Below, piece by piece: positions 36,677 to 48,667 of a stretch of DNA of 64,000 nt (position 1 is the stretch's first letter; each line of letters starts with the position of its first letter). Source of the stretch: Pseudomonas campi (GTDB lineage Bacteria; Pseudomonadota; Gammaproteobacteria; Pseudomonadales; Pseudomonadaceae); NCBI RefSeq assembly GCF_013200955.2, contig NZ_CP053697.2, positions 186,001-250,000 of the forward strand, read 5' to 3'. Made by a program: the position numbers and the translations under genes. The notes below the pieces were generated by a model. It worked only from the letters and a program-made list of their open reading frames with translations. It did not search any database and was not told the DNA's origin.

Positions 36677-36703
36677 GGTGCCGGCGGCCCAGCCGCCGGC
36701 ACC
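36677..36703 (+). other. Strong intercistronic hairpin between spuB and spuC (no T-tract)
   Basis: GGTGCCGGCGGC-CCA-GCCGCCGGCACC, 12 paired bases, 8 bp after the spuB stop. Without a T-run it is more likely a mRNA 3'-end stabiliser or pause than a terminator. Confidence 0.7.
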
Positions 36704-36732
36704 CTGCCGATTGCGCAATCCCGAGGTGAATG

Positions 36733-38106
36733 ATGACGAACCAAGCGAACAACCCGAAAACCCGTGAGTGGCAGGCCATGAGCCGTGAGCACCACCTCGC
36801 GCCGTTCAGCGACTACCAGCAGCTGCACGAAAAGGGTCCGCGCATTGTGACCAAGGCCGACGGTGTCTATCTCTGGGACAGCGAAGGCAACAAGATTCTC
36901 GACGGCATGGCCGGTCTCTGGTGTGTCGCCGTCGGTTACGGCCGCGAAGAGCTGGTCGAGGCGGCAGCCAAGCAGATGCGTGAGCTGCCGTTCTACAACA
37001 CCTTCTTTATGACTGCGCACCCACCGGTGCTGGAACTGGCCAAGGCGATCGCCGAGATTGCGCCGCAAGGCATGAACCATGTGTTCTTCACCGGCTCCGG
37101 CTCCGAAGGCAACGACACCATGCTGCGCATGGTTCGCCACTACTGGGCGTGCAAGGGTCAGCCGAACAAGAAAGTCATCATCAGTCGCCACAACGGCTAC
37201 CACGGCTCCACCGTGGCCGGCGCCAGCCTGGGCGGCATGAAGTACATGCATGAGCAGGGCGACCTGCCGATCCCCGGCATCGTGCACATCCCGCAGCCGT
37301 ACTGGTTTGGCGAGGGTGGCGACATGAGCCCGGACGAGTTCGGTATTTGGGCCGCCGATCAGCTGGAAAAGAAAATTCTCGAAGTCGGCGAAGACAATGT
37401 CGCCGCCTTCCTGGCCGAGCCGATCCAGGGCGCGGGCGGTGTGATCATTCCGCCGGACAGCTACTGGCCGCGCATCCGCGAGATCCTCGCCAAGTACGAC
37501 ATTCTGTTTGTCGCCGACGAAGTGATCTGCGGTTTCGGTCGTACCGGCGAGTGGTTCGGTAGCGATTTCTACGGTAACAAGCCGGACCTGATGACCATCG
37601 CCAAGGGTCTCACCAGCGGCTACGTGCCCATGGGCGGCCTGATCGTCGGCGACAAGGTGTTCCAGGTGATCAACGCAGGTGGTGACTTCAACCACGGCTT
37701 CACCTATTCCGGGCACCCGGTAGCAGCGGCCGTCGGCCTGGAAAACATCCGCATCCTGCGTGAAGAAAAGATCATCGAACAGGTAAAGGCAGAAACGGCA
37801 CCATACTTGCAAAAGCGTCTGCGTGAACTGGCGGATCATCCGCTGGTGGGCGAAGTCCGCGGTGTGGGCATGCTCGGCGCCATCGAGTTGGCGAAGAACA
37901 AGCAGACCCGTGAACGTTTCCCGAGCGAGACCGGTGTCGGCATGATCTGTCGCACCCATTGCTTCGAGAACGGACTGATCATGCGCGCCGTTGGCGACAC
38001 CATGATCATCGCGCCACCATTGGTAATCAGCAAAAGTGAGATCGATGAGCTGATCGAAAAAGCACGCAAGTGCCTCGATCTCACCGCACGTGCAGTATTG
38101 GTCTGA
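36733..38106 (+). CDS. spuC: Putrescine/polyamine:pyruvate aminotransferase SpuC
   Basis: A 457-residue class III PLP aminotransferase. The PLP lysine is in [16 protein letters not shown], with [16 protein letters not shown], the [16 protein letters not shown] cofactor loop and [11 protein letters not shown]. It transaminates putrescine or spermidine to aminoaldehydes with pyruvate as acceptor, an alternative to gamma-glutamylation. Two ATGs lie in tandem (36730, 36733); GAGGTG fits the second better (6 versus 3 nt), so MTNQANN is taken as the N-terminus. Confidence 0.93.
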   Translation: MTNQANNPKTREWQAMSREHHLAPFSDYQQLHEKGPRIVTKADGVYLWDSEGNKILDGMAGLWCVAVGYGREELVEAAAKQMRELPFYNTFFMTAHPPVLELAKAIAEIAPQGMNHVFFTGSGSEGNDTMLRMVRHYWACKGQPNKKVIISRHNGYHGSTVAGASLGGMKYMHEQGDLPIPGIVHIPQPYWFGEGGDMSPDEFGIWAADQLEKKILEVGEDNVAAFLAEPIQGAGGVIIPPDSYWPRIREILAKYDILFVADEVICGFGRTGEWFGSDFYGNKPDLMTIAKGLTSGYVPMGGLIVGDKVFQVINAGGDFNHGFTYSGHPVAAAVGLENIRILREEKIIEQVKAETAPYLQKRLRELADHPLVGEVRGVGMLGAIELAKNKQTRERFPSETGVGMICRTHCFENGLIMRAVGDTMIIAPPLVISKSEIDELIEKARKCLDLTARAVLV

Positions 38107-38151
38107 GGCTTGAGCGACACGCCAGACCTTGCCAGACTGCATGGTGCGTAG

Positions 38152-39327
<1,176 letters not shown>

Positions 39328-39344
39328 GCAACAACAGCGACACC

Positions 39345-39368
39345 CTCCGGCGGGTGCTCCCGCCGGAG
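39345..39368 (+). other. Intercistronic hairpin between spuD and spuE (no T-tract)
   Basis: CTCCGGCGGG-TGCT-CCCGCCGGAG, 10-bp perfect stem, 18 bp after the spuD stop. It could protect the spuD message and reduce expression of downstream genes. The rest of the 214-bp spuD-spuE gap shows nothing else recognisable. Confidence 0.7.
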
Positions 39369-39538
39369 ACCCGCCAGGAGGCTCATGTGCCATTTCCGTC
39401 TACCGTTACACACGAGCCCCACACAGCTCCGTGCGCGGGCGGCTGGGCGATTGGCCAGAGATGTCAGGGACTGGCAGAAGAATTTTCAAGCCCCTGGTCG
39501 TGCGTAACGACCTGAATAGCAACAATAAAGAGGACTGA

Positions 39539-40636
<1,098 letters not shown>

Positions 40637-40643
40637 GTCTTTT

Positions 40644-40664
40644 GCCCGGCCCGCGTGGCCGGGC
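40644..40664 (+). other. Intercistronic hairpin between spuE and spuF (no T-tract)
   Basis: GCCCGGCC-CGCGT-GGCCGGGC, 8-bp stem, 7 bp after the spuE stop and before the spuF ribosome-binding site AGGAG. Confidence 0.65.
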
Positions 40665-40688
40665 TCCAATGTTCCAGGAGTTTTGCAA

Positions 40689-41843
40689 ATGGCCGTTGCC
40701 TCCAGCGCCTACAAGAAAGCCCTCGAGGGCAACCAGCAACCGAAAGAAGTGCTGGTTAAAATCGATCGCGTAACGAAGAAGTTCGACGAAACCATCGCTG
40801 TCGACGACGTCTCGCTGACCATCAACAAAGGCGAGATCTTCGCCCTGCTCGGCGGCTCCGGCTCCGGCAAGTCGACCCTGCTGCGCATGCTCGCCGGTTT
40901 CGAACGACCGACCGAAGGGCGCATCCTGCTCGATGGCGTGGACATCACCGATATGCCGCCCTACGAGCGGCCGATCAACATGATGTTCCAGTCCTACGCG
41001 CTGTTCCCGCACATGACCGTGGCGCAGAACATTGCCTTCGGTCTGCAACAGGACAAGCTGTCCAAGGCCGAGATCGACGCCCGCGTGGCCGAGATGCTCA
41101 AGCTGGTGCACATGAGCCAGTACGCCAAGCGCAAGCCGCACCAGCTGTCCGGTGGCCAGCGTCAGCGCGTGGCCCTGGCCCGTTCGCTGGCCAAGCGTCC
41201 CAAGCTGCTGCTGCTCGACGAACCGATGGGTGCTCTGGACAAGAAGCTGCGTTCGCAGATGCAGCTTGAGCTTGTCGAGATCATCGAGCGGGTTGGCGTA
41301 ACCTGCGTCATGGTGACCCACGACCAGGAAGAGGCCATGACCATGGCCCAGCGCATTTCCATCATGCACCTCGGCTGGATCGCCCAGACCGGCAGCCCGA
41401 TCGACATCTACGAGACCCCGGCCAGCCGTTTGGTCTGCGAGTTCATCGGTAACGTCAACCTGTTCGACGGGGTGATCACCACCGACGAAACCGACCACGC
41501 CATCATCAACTGCCCGCAGCTGGACAAGCCGATCTACATCGGCCACGGCGTGACCACCCGCGCCGAAGACAAGAAGGTCAGCTACGCCCTGCGTCCGGAA
41601 AAACTGCTGATGGCGACCACGCTGCCGGCCGACCACGAGCACCCGGAATACAACTGGTGCAACGGTACCGTGCATGACATCGCCTACCTCGGCGGTCACT
41701 CGGTGTACCACGTCAAACTGACTTCCGGGCAGATTGTGCAGTGCTTCATCGCCAACGCCGAGCGCCGCGGCAAGCGTCCGACCTGGGACGACGCCGTGGT
41801 GGTGTACTGGGAAGACGACAGCGGCGTGGTACTGCAATCATGA
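40689..41843 (+). CDS. spuF: Polyamine ABC transporter ATPase SpuF (PotA/PotG-like)
   Basis: A 384-residue ABC ATPase. Walker A GGSGSGKST, signature LSGGQRQRVALARS, Walker B LLLLDEPMGALD and switch histidine in VMVTHDQEEAM are intact, followed by a C-terminal TOBE domain (VSYALRPEKLLM). It energises uptake via SpuG/SpuH with SpuD/SpuE. ATG 40689 has AGGAG 8 nt before it. The stop overlaps spuG by 4 bp (ATGA). Confidence 0.95.
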   Translation: MAVASSAYKKALEGNQQPKEVLVKIDRVTKKFDETIAVDDVSLTINKGEIFALLGGSGSGKSTLLRMLAGFERPTEGRILLDGVDITDMPPYERPINMMFQSYALFPHMTVAQNIAFGLQQDKLSKAEIDARVAEMLKLVHMSQYAKRKPHQLSGGQRQRVALARSLAKRPKLLLLDEPMGALDKKLRSQMQLELVEIIERVGVTCVMVTHDQEEAMTMAQRISIMHLGWIAQTGSPIDIYETPASRLVCEFIGNVNLFDGVITTDETDHAIINCPQLDKPIYIGHGVTTRAEDKKVSYALRPEKLLMATTLPADHEHPEYNWCNGTVHDIAYLGGHSVYHVKLTSGQIVQCFIANAERRGKRPTWDDAVVVYWEDDSGVVLQS

Positions 41844-42748
41844 AAATCGGCAAACTGAAACGCTATCTGCCCAGAGGGCGGCATGTCGTGATCGGCGTGC
41901 CGTTCCTCTGGCTGTTCCTGTTCTTCCTGCTGCCGTTCTTTATCGTCCTGAAGATCAGCTTCGCCGAAGCCGACGTGGCCATTCCGCCCTACACGGAAAT
42001 ATACAGCTGGGCGGAAAACCAGCTGCAGATCGTGCTCAACCTGGGTAACTACATCTTCCTCAGCGAGGATGAGCTGTACCTGGCGGCCTACCTGGGTTCG
42101 CTGAAGATGGCCACCATCAGCACGCTGCTCTGCCTGCTGATCGGCTATCCGATGGCCTATGCGATTGCCCGCGCCAGCAAGGAAATGCAGACCACCCTGC
42201 TGCTGCTGATCATGATGCCGACCTGGACCGCGATCCTGATCCGCGTCTATGCCTGGATGGGCATCCTCAGCAACAACGGCCTGCTCAATGGCTTCCTGCA
42301 AATGCTCGGGGTCATCAACGAGCCGCTGCAGATCCTCAACACCAACCTGGCGGTCTATATCGGCGTGGTCTATTCGTACCTGCCGTTCATGATCCTGCCG
42401 CTCTACGCCAACCTGGTTAAACACGACCATAGCCTGCTGGAAGCCGCATCGGACCTGGGTTCGAGCACTTTCAACAGCTTCTGGAAAATCACCGTGCCGC
42501 TGTCGAAGAACGGCATCGTCGCCGGCAGCATGCTGGTGTTCATTCCGGTGGTCGGCGAGTTCGTCATTCCCGAGCTGCTCGGTGGCCCGGAGACCCTGAT
42601 GATCGGCAAGGTGCTGTGGCAGGAGTTCTTCAACAACCGCGACTGGCCGGTGGCGTCCGCCCTGGCAGTGGTCATGCTGGCGATCCTGATCGTGCCCATT
42701 ATTCTGTTCAACCGTAACCAAGCTAAAGAGATGGAGGGCCGCGCATGA
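41840..42748 (+). CDS. spuG: Polyamine ABC transporter permease SpuG
   Basis: A 302-residue inner-membrane permease with six predicted segments, the first being VVIGVPFLWLFLFFLLPFFIVL. The EAA loop contacting the ATPase is LLEAASDLGSSTFNSFWKITVPLS. Related to PotB/PotH. The start codon overlaps spuF; the stop overlaps spuH by 4 bp. Confidence 0.94.
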   Translation: MKIGKLKRYLPRGRHVVIGVPFLWLFLFFLLPFFIVLKISFAEADVAIPPYTEIYSWAENQLQIVLNLGNYIFLSEDELYLAAYLGSLKMATISTLLCLLIGYPMAYAIARASKEMQTTLLLLIMMPTWTAILIRVYAWMGILSNNGLLNGFLQMLGVINEPLQILNTNLAVYIGVVYSYLPFMILPLYANLVKHDHSLLEAASDLGSSTFNSFWKITVPLSKNGIVAGSMLVFIPVVGEFVIPELLGGPETLMIGKVLWQEFFNNRDWPVASALAVVMLAILIVPIILFNRNQAKEMEGRA

Positions 42749-43608
42749 AACGCTTCAGCTTCTCCAACTTCATGCTCTGGGCCGGCCTGGCCTTTATCTA
42801 CCTGCCCATGCTGATCATGGTCATCTACTCCTTCAACGCCTCCAAACTGGTGACGGTGTGGGGGGGCTGGTCGCTGAAGTGGTATGCCGGCCTGCTCGAC
42901 AACAATCAGTTGATGGGCTCGGTGCTGCGCTCCCTGGAAATCGCCTGCTACACGGCGATCGCCGCGGTGGCGCTGGGCACCGTGGCGGCCTTCGTGCTGA
43001 CCCGGGTCACCCGCTTCAAGGGTCGCACCCTGTTCGGTGGCCTGGTCACCGCACCGCTGGTGATGCCGGAAGTGATCACCGGTCTGTCGCTGCTGCTGCT
43101 GTTCGTGGCGATGGCCCAGTTGATCGGCTGGCCGGCCGAGCGTGGCGTGCTGACCATCTGGATCGCCCACACCACCTTCTGCTCGGCCTATGTGGCGGTA
43201 GTGGTGTCGGCGCGTCTGCGTGAGCTGGACCTGTCCATCGAAGAGGCGGCCATGGACCTCGGCGCCAAACCGTGGAAGGTGTTCTTCCTGATCACCATCC
43301 CGATGATCGCGCCATCGCTAGCGGCGGGCGGCATGATGTCCTTCGCCCTGTCGCTGGACGACTTGGTGCTGGCCAGCTTCGTCTCCGGCCCGGGCTCCAC
43401 CACCTTGCCGATGGAAGTGTTCTCCGCCGTGCGCCTGGGCGTGAAGCCGGAAATCAACGCGGTGGCCAGCCTGATCCTGCTGACCGTGTCGATCTTCACC
43501 TTCTTCGCCTGGTACTTCGCCCGCCGTGCCGAGGAAAAGCGCAAGCGTGCGATCCAGCAGGCCATGGAAGAAACCACCAGCGAAACCTGGTCGGCCAAAG
43601 CCGCCTGA
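42745..43608 (+). CDS. spuH: Polyamine ABC transporter permease SpuH
   Basis: A 287-residue permease of the PotC/PotI type with about six membrane segments (FMLWAGLAFIYLPMLIMVIYSF first). The EAA loop is IEEAAMDLGAKPWKVFFLITIPMI. It is the last gene of the spu operon, followed by an intrinsic terminator at 43628-43653. Confidence 0.94.
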   Translation: MKRFSFSNFMLWAGLAFIYLPMLIMVIYSFNASKLVTVWGGWSLKWYAGLLDNNQLMGSVLRSLEIACYTAIAAVALGTVAAFVLTRVTRFKGRTLFGGLVTAPLVMPEVITGLSLLLLFVAMAQLIGWPAERGVLTIWIAHTTFCSAYVAVVVSARLRELDLSIEEAAMDLGAKPWKVFFLITIPMIAPSLAAGGMMSFALSLDDLVLASFVSGPGSTTLPMEVFSAVRLGVKPEINAVASLILLTVSIFTFFAWYFARRAEEKRKRAIQQAMEETTSETWSAKAA

Positions 43609-43627
43609 GTCTCGCCGGCAATACTGC

Positions 43628-43653
43628 AAAAGGGTCACTTCGGTGGCCCTTTT
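43628..43653. terminator. Intrinsic terminator after spuH
   Basis: AAAAGGGTCAC-TTCG-GTGGCCCTTTT with one G-T pair and UUCG tetraloop; bidirectional in form. Confidence 0.8.
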
Positions 43654-43714
43654 GCTTTTGCGCCATAGTTCCTGGTGAGGGGGCTGCTGAATGTGCGCCG
43701 GCGGCGCGGCTGGT

Positions 43715-44452
43715 CTAGGCGTGCTCGGGGTAAGAGGCGTTCAAATCGAGTTCGGCGGTGATGGCGTAGATCTGCTCGGCATCCGCCGTGCGCCCTAGCC
43801 AACCCTGGTAGCTGTCGCAGCCCGTGTCCCAGAACCACAGCTGCAGCCCGTGCGGGGCCAGTTGCTGGTGCGCCAGTGCCATTAGCTGGGCGACTGGCAT
43901 TTCCTCGCCGGGGTCGGCGCAGGGCCAGGAGAAGGTGACCTGATGGCCGATGTTGCTGAGCAGGACATCGAACTCCTCCAGCAGGCTGACGCCGTCTTTC
44001 CAGTCGACGCTGAAAATCAGGCTCGAAGTGGCGCCAAACTGGATGGCGTAATCCTGCAAGCCTTCGGGGTCGTCCTCGAATTCCTCTTTGGCATCCTCGT
44101 CCTGCAAGTGCTGCTTGAACAGCTGGAAGCACTCGTCGGCCAGCGTCTGGTTGTCCAGCGCGATCAGGCCGTAGAGGGTTCTGACCGCTTTGAGCTGGCG
44201 TGCATGGCGGGTTTCGCGCTTCTCCGTCTGCCCCGGCTCGGCGGGCTGGTAGCCCTTGCGGGCTTTCTCGCGCAGCTTCTTCTCGGCCGCTTCCAGCGCT
44301 TCCTCGGGGCTGGCGAAGCTCAGTTGCTGCTGTTGGCCGTTGGTGCCGATGCGGCCATAGCGGATGGTCAACAGGCTGCCATCGACCTGCAGCTGATAGA
44401 ACTTGTGTTCGCCGCTGGCGGCATCGGACAGTTCGAGATAGTGGCTGTGCAT
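43715..44452 (-). CDS. WGR-domain / DUF6630-type protein
   Basis: A 245-residue cytosolic protein. Residues ~1-75 are a WGR domain (YLELSDAASGEHKFYQLQVDGSLLTIRYGRIGTNGQQQQLSFASPEEALEAAEKKLREK), a fold seen in poly(ADP-ribose) polymerases and MolR-type proteins that binds nucleic acids. Residues ~95-245 resemble DUF6630 (TLADECFQLFKQHLQDEDAKEEFEDDPEGLQDYAIQFG; FSVDWKDGVSLLEEFDVLL). ATG 44452 has AAGGAAGAG upstream. It is 26 bp after the FAD oxidase gene. No function is assigned. Confidence 0.8.
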   Translation of the reverse strand: MHSHYLELSDAASGEHKFYQLQVDGSLLTIRYGRIGTNGQQQQLSFASPEEALEAAEKKLREKARKGYQPAEPGQTEKRETRHARQLKAVRTLYGLIALDNQTLADECFQLFKQHLQDEDAKEEFEDDPEGLQDYAIQFGATSSLIFSVDWKDGVSLLEEFDVLLSNIGHQVTFSWPCADPGEEMPVAQLMALAHQQLAPHGLQLWFWDTGCDSYQGWLGRTADAEQIYAITAELDLNASYPEHA

Positions 44453-44478
44453 GGACTCTTCCTTGAGTGAGGTAATGA

Positions 44479-45867
44479 CTAGGGTGCGGGCGGGTAGTAG
44501 GCATCCCACAGCGCGTTGCGGAACTTGTAGCCGGGGTCCAGGCGCCGCTTGAGGGCGAAGAATTCCGGCGCGCGTGGGTAGGCGGCGAGGAACTGCTCGC
44601 GGCTGGCGTGGATCTGGTAGGGCAGGTAGTAGCGCCCTCCGCAGGCCAGGGCGGCGTCGATCAGCGCGCGGGTCCAGGCGGCGGCGCGTTCGCGTTCTGC
44701 AGCGGAGGTGCCCTGGCGGTAGTACAGCACCAGGGCGAAGACTTCCTCCGGGGCCCAGGCCAGTAGGGTGCCGGGGTCGGCCTTGGCGTGGCGGATCGAG
44801 ACATTTAGCAGGTTGGCCTGGTGCTTGTCGGTCAGCCGCGCCAGCTCGCCGACGAAGCGCTCCAGCTGCGCCGGCGGCACGAAGTACTCCTGCAGCACAT
44901 AGCTGAAGTCCGGCCCGGAAATCGGCTGCAGCTCGCGCACATCCAGGCTGGCCTCGTGGTTGCGCCACTGCACCTTGGCGCCGCGAAAGAGCAGCGGGTC
45001 GATGGCCGCCTCGCGCAGCTTGGTCCCGGCCTCGCCGCTGCTGCTCAGGCGAATACCCGTCTGCTGCAGACGGTAGCTGCGTTCGACCGGAGTCAGCCGC
45101 GCGCTCTCGCTCAGCGGCTGTTCGCTGCGCCGGTAGGACACCGCGCGCACCGTGTCGAAATCGTCCGGGTAGAGGATGCCGTTGTGTAGCACCAGATCCG
45201 CCTGGCCCTGCACTTCGCGGGAGAACCAGGAGCGGTATTCGGCCAGCGGCATGACCTGACTCTCGCGGGCGATGCGGCTGTTCTCGGCCAGGCCGAGGGT
45301 GGCCTCGACTATCACGCCGAGGCCGCCATAGCCGCCGATGGCGCCGTAGAACAGCTCGCGGTTGTGGTTCGGCGTGGCCTCGATCAGGCTGCCGTCGGCC
45401 AGTACCAGGCGCAGGGCGCGCACCGAGCCCACCAGCGGCCCTTCGCCGACGTAGCGACCATGCACGTTGACCGACAGCGAGCCGCCGACGCTGAAGTTGG
45501 CGTAGGACTGCATGATCTGCGGCGACAGGTCGTACGGGTCGATGTACTCGAGGATCTCGCGCCAGCTGATACCGGTCTGCACGCGGATCTCCCGGCGCTC
45601 GGCGGAGAACGCCAGGACCTTGTCGAAGTCGCGCATGTCGAGCTGCAGCGCGCCTGCGCTAGCGGTCTGCCCGCCCATGCTGTAGCGCCCGCCAGCGATG
45701 CTGATAGGCCCGGCGTGCTGGCGCACCGCGTCGATGATCTGCTGCAGCTGGGTCGGCGCAAGCACGCGCTCAACCTCGATCGGGTTGAGACCGGTGACGT
45801 CGTTGACGATTTCGCCGGCGCTGGCCGGCAGTGCGGCGAGTGCCAGGAGAAACAGGAAGGGGCGCAT
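44479..45867 (-). CDS. Exported FAD-linked oxidase (FAD_binding_4 / VAO-type)
   Basis: A 462-residue flavoprotein with a probable signal peptide (MRPFLFLLALAALPASAG), so likely periplasmic. The PCMH-type FAD fold is seen in PISIAGGRYSMGGQT, LQLDMRDFDKVLAFSAERREIRVQTGISWREIL, and VGGSLSVNVHGRYVGEGPLVGSVRALRLVLADGSL. The C-terminus ends LDPGYKFRNALWDAYYPPAP, similar to sugar-lactone oxidase relatives. The usual covalent-FAD histidine after AGG is replaced by arginine (GGRYS). It follows ptsP by 28 bp. The substrate is unknown. Confidence 0.82.
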   Translation of the reverse strand: MRPFLFLLALAALPASAGEIVNDVTGLNPIEVERVLAPTQLQQIIDAVRQHAGPISIAGGRYSMGGQTASAGALQLDMRDFDKVLAFSAERREIRVQTGISWREILEYIDPYDLSPQIMQSYANFSVGGSLSVNVHGRYVGEGPLVGSVRALRLVLADGSLIEATPNHNRELFYGAIGGYGGLGVIVEATLGLAENSRIARESQVMPLAEYRSWFSREVQGQADLVLHNGILYPDDFDTVRAVSYRRSEQPLSESARLTPVERSYRLQQTGIRLSSSGEAGTKLREAAIDPLLFRGAKVQWRNHEASLDVRELQPISGPDFSYVLQEYFVPPAQLERFVGELARLTDKHQANLLNVSIRHAKADPGTLLAWAPEEVFALVLYYRQGTSAAERERAAAWTRALIDAALACGGRYYLPYQIHASREQFLAAYPRAPEFFALKRRLDPGYKFRNALWDAYYPPAP

Positions 45868-45895
45868 GAACTGTCCTTGTCCGGAGCGCGGCGGC

Positions 45896-48175
45896 TCAGC
45901 TCTGGATGGTCGCCGCCGGATTGATCACCCGGCCCAGGCCGAGGTTGCGCAGGGCCAGGTGCAGGGTGCTGTGGATCACCTGCGGGTTATCCATGCGCAG
46001 CAGCTGGTCGAGGATCTCGCTGGCCTTGCTCATGCTGACCTGGCGCAGCAGCCATTTCACTTTCGGCAGGTTGGTGGCGTTCATCGACAGGCTGTCGAAG
46101 CCCATCGCCAGCAGCAGCACGGCAGAGGCTGGATCGCCGGCCATCTCGCCGCAGATGCTCACCGGTTTGCCTTCGGCGTGGGCGCCGTCGACTACCAGTT
46201 TCAGCGCATGCAGCACGGCCGGGTGGAGGAAGTCGTAGAGGTCGGCGACCCGCGGGTTGTTGCGGTCCACGGCCAGCAGATACTGGGTCAGGTCATTCGA
46301 GCCGACCGAGAGGAAGTCGACCTGGCGCGCCAGATCGCGCACCTGGTAGACCGCAGCGGGAATCTCGATCATCACGCCGACCGGTGGCAGCGGTACGTCG
46401 ACGCCTTCGTCGCGCACTTCGCCCCAGGCGCGGTGGATCAGGTGCAGGGCTTCTTCCAGCTCCTGGATGCCGGAAATCATCGGCAGCAGGATGCGCAGGT
46501 TGTTCAGGCCCTCGCTGGCCTTGAGCATGGCGCGCACCTGGACCAGGAAGATTTCCGGGTGGTCGAGGGTGATGCGGATGCCGCGCCAGCCGAGGAAGGG
46601 GTTGTCTTCCTTGATCGGGAAGTAGCTCAGCGCCTTGTCGCCACCGATATCCAGGGTGCGCATGGTCACCGGCAGCGGATGGAAGGCGGCCAGCTGCTCG
46701 CGGTAGGTGGCCAGCTGTTCCTTCTCGCTGGGGAAGCGTTCGCCATTCATGAACGGCACTTCCGTGCGGTACAGGCCGACGCCTTCGGCGCCGCGTTCCT
46801 GGGCGCGCTTCACATCGGCCAGCAGGCCGGTGTTGACCCACAGCGGCATGCGCTGGCCGTCGAGGGTCTCGCACGGCAGTTCGCGCAGGGCATCGAGGCC
46901 CTGGGACAGCTGGCGTTCTTCCTCGACCACCTCGGCATATTGCTTGCGCAGCAGTTCGCTGGGGTTGGTGAAGACTTCGCCGTGGTAGCCGTCGACGATC
47001 AGCTGGATGCCGTCGACCTTGGAGTAGGGCAGGTCGACCACGCCCATGACCGTGGGAATACCCATGGCGCGGGCGAGGATGGCGACGTGCGAGTTGCCCG
47101 AGCCCTGCACCGAGATCAGGCCGACCAGCTTGCCTTCCGGCACCTCGCCGAGCATCGCCGGCGACAGCTCCTCACTGACCAGAATGGTGTTGTCCTGGTA
47201 CACCAGGCTTTGTTTGCGTTCTTCCTGCAGATAGGCGAGCAGGCGCCGGCCGAGGTCGCGCACATCCGCAGCGCGCTCGCGCAGGTAGGCGTCATCCATC
47301 AGCTCGAAGCGGTTGACGTGCTCGTTGACCACCTGGCGCAGGGCGCCCTGGGCCCACTGGCCGGTCTTGATGATGGTGGTCACTTCGCTGCCGAGGGCGG
47401 CGTCTTCGAGCATCATCAGGTAGACGTCGAACAGCGCGCGCTCTTCCTTGCGCAGCTGGGTGGCGAGCTTGGCCGACAGCGCGTGCATGTCGGCACGCAC
47501 GCCGACCAGGGCATTGTTGAACAGCTTGAGTTCGGCCTCGATGTCAGCGACGGCCTTGTCCGGCACCACGTCCAGGTCGGCTGGCGGCAGCACCACCACC
47601 GCGGTACCCACGGCGGCTCCCGGCGCACCCGGCACGCCGACGAAGCGCGCTTCCTGGATGCCCTTGCCCTGTTTGCCCAGGCCGCGGATCGAACCGGTGG
47701 CTTCGGCATGGGCGATAACCCCGGCGAGCTGGGCGCTCATGGTGACCAGAAAAGCTTCTTCGCCCTCGTCGAACTGGCGGCGCTCCCTTTGCTGCACCAC
47801 CAGAACGCCCATCACCCGCCGGTGGTGGATGATCGGCGCGCCGAGGAAGGAGGCGTAGCGCTCCTCACCGGTCTCGGCGAAGTAGCGGTAGCGCGGGTGG
47901 TCGGCGGCGTTCTCGAGGTTGAGCGGCTCCTCGCGGGTGCCGACCAGGCCGACCAGGCCCTCGTTGGGTGCCATGCTGACTTTGCCGATGGAGCGCTTGT
48001 TGAGGCCTTCGGTGGCCATCAGCACGAAGCGGTTGGACTCCGGGTCGAGCAGGTAGACCGAGCAGACCTGGCTGCCCATGGCCTCTTTCACCCGCTGCAC
48101 AATAATCGTCAGCGCCGCCTTGAGATCCTTGGCGGCGTTCACTTCCTGGACGATCTTGCGCAGCGTGTTGAGCAT
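45896..48175 (-). CDS. ptsP: Phosphoenolpyruvate-protein phosphotransferase PtsP (EI-Ntr)
   Basis: A 759-residue EI-Ntr. Residues ~1-160 are a GAF domain (senses glutamine in enteric orthologues), residues ~175-395 the PtsI N-terminal region with phospho-accepting His363 in GSGNSHVAILARAMG, and the rest the PEP-binding TIM barrel (FMNGERFPSEKEQ, RTLDIGGDKAL, NPFLGWRGIR, VGSNDLTQYLLAVDRNN, catalytic Cys in SICGEMAGDP). It starts the nitrogen PTS phosphorelay via PtsO and PtsN. It lies 12 bp downstream of rppH. Confidence 0.96.
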   Translation of the reverse strand: MLNTLRKIVQEVNAAKDLKAALTIIVQRVKEAMGSQVCSVYLLDPESNRFVLMATEGLNKRSIGKVSMAPNEGLVGLVGTREEPLNLENAADHPRYRYFAETGEERYASFLGAPIIHHRRVMGVLVVQQRERRQFDEGEEAFLVTMSAQLAGVIAHAEATGSIRGLGKQGKGIQEARFVGVPGAPGAAVGTAVVVLPPADLDVVPDKAVADIEAELKLFNNALVGVRADMHALSAKLATQLRKEERALFDVYLMMLEDAALGSEVTTIIKTGQWAQGALRQVVNEHVNRFELMDDAYLRERAADVRDLGRRLLAYLQEERKQSLVYQDNTILVSEELSPAMLGEVPEGKLVGLISVQGSGNSHVAILARAMGIPTVMGVVDLPYSKVDGIQLIVDGYHGEVFTNPSELLRKQYAEVVEEERQLSQGLDALRELPCETLDGQRMPLWVNTGLLADVKRAQERGAEGVGLYRTEVPFMNGERFPSEKEQLATYREQLAAFHPLPVTMRTLDIGGDKALSYFPIKEDNPFLGWRGIRITLDHPEIFLVQVRAMLKASEGLNNLRILLPMISGIQELEEALHLIHRAWGEVRDEGVDVPLPPVGVMIEIPAAVYQVRDLARQVDFLSVGSNDLTQYLLAVDRNNPRVADLYDFLHPAVLHALKLVVDGAHAEGKPVSICGEMAGDPASAVLLLAMGFDSLSMNATNLPKVKWLLRQVSMSKASEILDQLLRMDNPQVIHSTLHLALRNLGLGRVINPAATIQS

Positions 48176-48187
48176 GCTTGCTTTCCG

Positions 48188-48667
48188 TCAGTCGCGCGCC
48201 AGCAGGCGCGGGGCTAATTCCTTGAGGGCGCGACGATAGACTTCGCGCTTGAACGTGACGACCTGACCCAGCGGGTACCAATAACTGACCCAGCGCCAGC
48301 CGTCGAACTCCGGCTTGCCGGTCAGATCCATACGCACCCGGTTCTCGTCGCCGGTCAGGCGTAGGAGAAACCACTTCTGCTTCTGGCCGATGCACAGCGG
48401 CTGGCTGTGCGTGCGCACCAGGCGCTGCGGCAGACGATACCGCAACCAGCCCCGGGTGCAGGCGAGAATCTTCACATCCTGCTCTTCGAGACCGACTTCT
48501 TCATTCAGTTCTCGGTACAGCGCCTGCTCTGGTGACTCCTGCGGATTGATCCCGCCTTGCGGGAACTGCCAGGCATCCTGGTTGATCCGCCGTGCCCAGA
48601 GCACCTGGCCAACATCGTTGGTCAGAATGATGCCGACATTAGGGCGAAAACCATCGGAATCGATCAC
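48188..48667 (-). CDS. rppH: RNA pyrophosphohydrolase RppH
   Basis: A 159-residue Nudix hydrolase that removes pyrophosphate from mRNA 5' ends. The Nudix box is intact ([23 protein letters not shown]). The GTG start at 48667 gives [17 protein letters not shown], equal to the family N-terminus, with AAGGTG 7 nt upstream. rppH-ptsP is the normal gene order in gammaproteobacteria. Confidence 0.94.
   Translation of the reverse strand: MIDSDGFRPNVGIILTNDVGQVLWARRINQDAWQFPQGGINPQESPEQALYRELNEEVGLEEQDVKILACTRGWLRYRLPQRLVRTHSQPLCIGQKQKWFLLRLTGDENRVRMDLTGKPEFDGWRWVSYWYPLGQVVTFKREVYRRALKELAPRLLARD

Noticed and set aside
45698..48217. 839-residue plus-strand frame opposite ptsP
   Set aside because: Antisense shadow; ptsP is unmistakable on the other strand.
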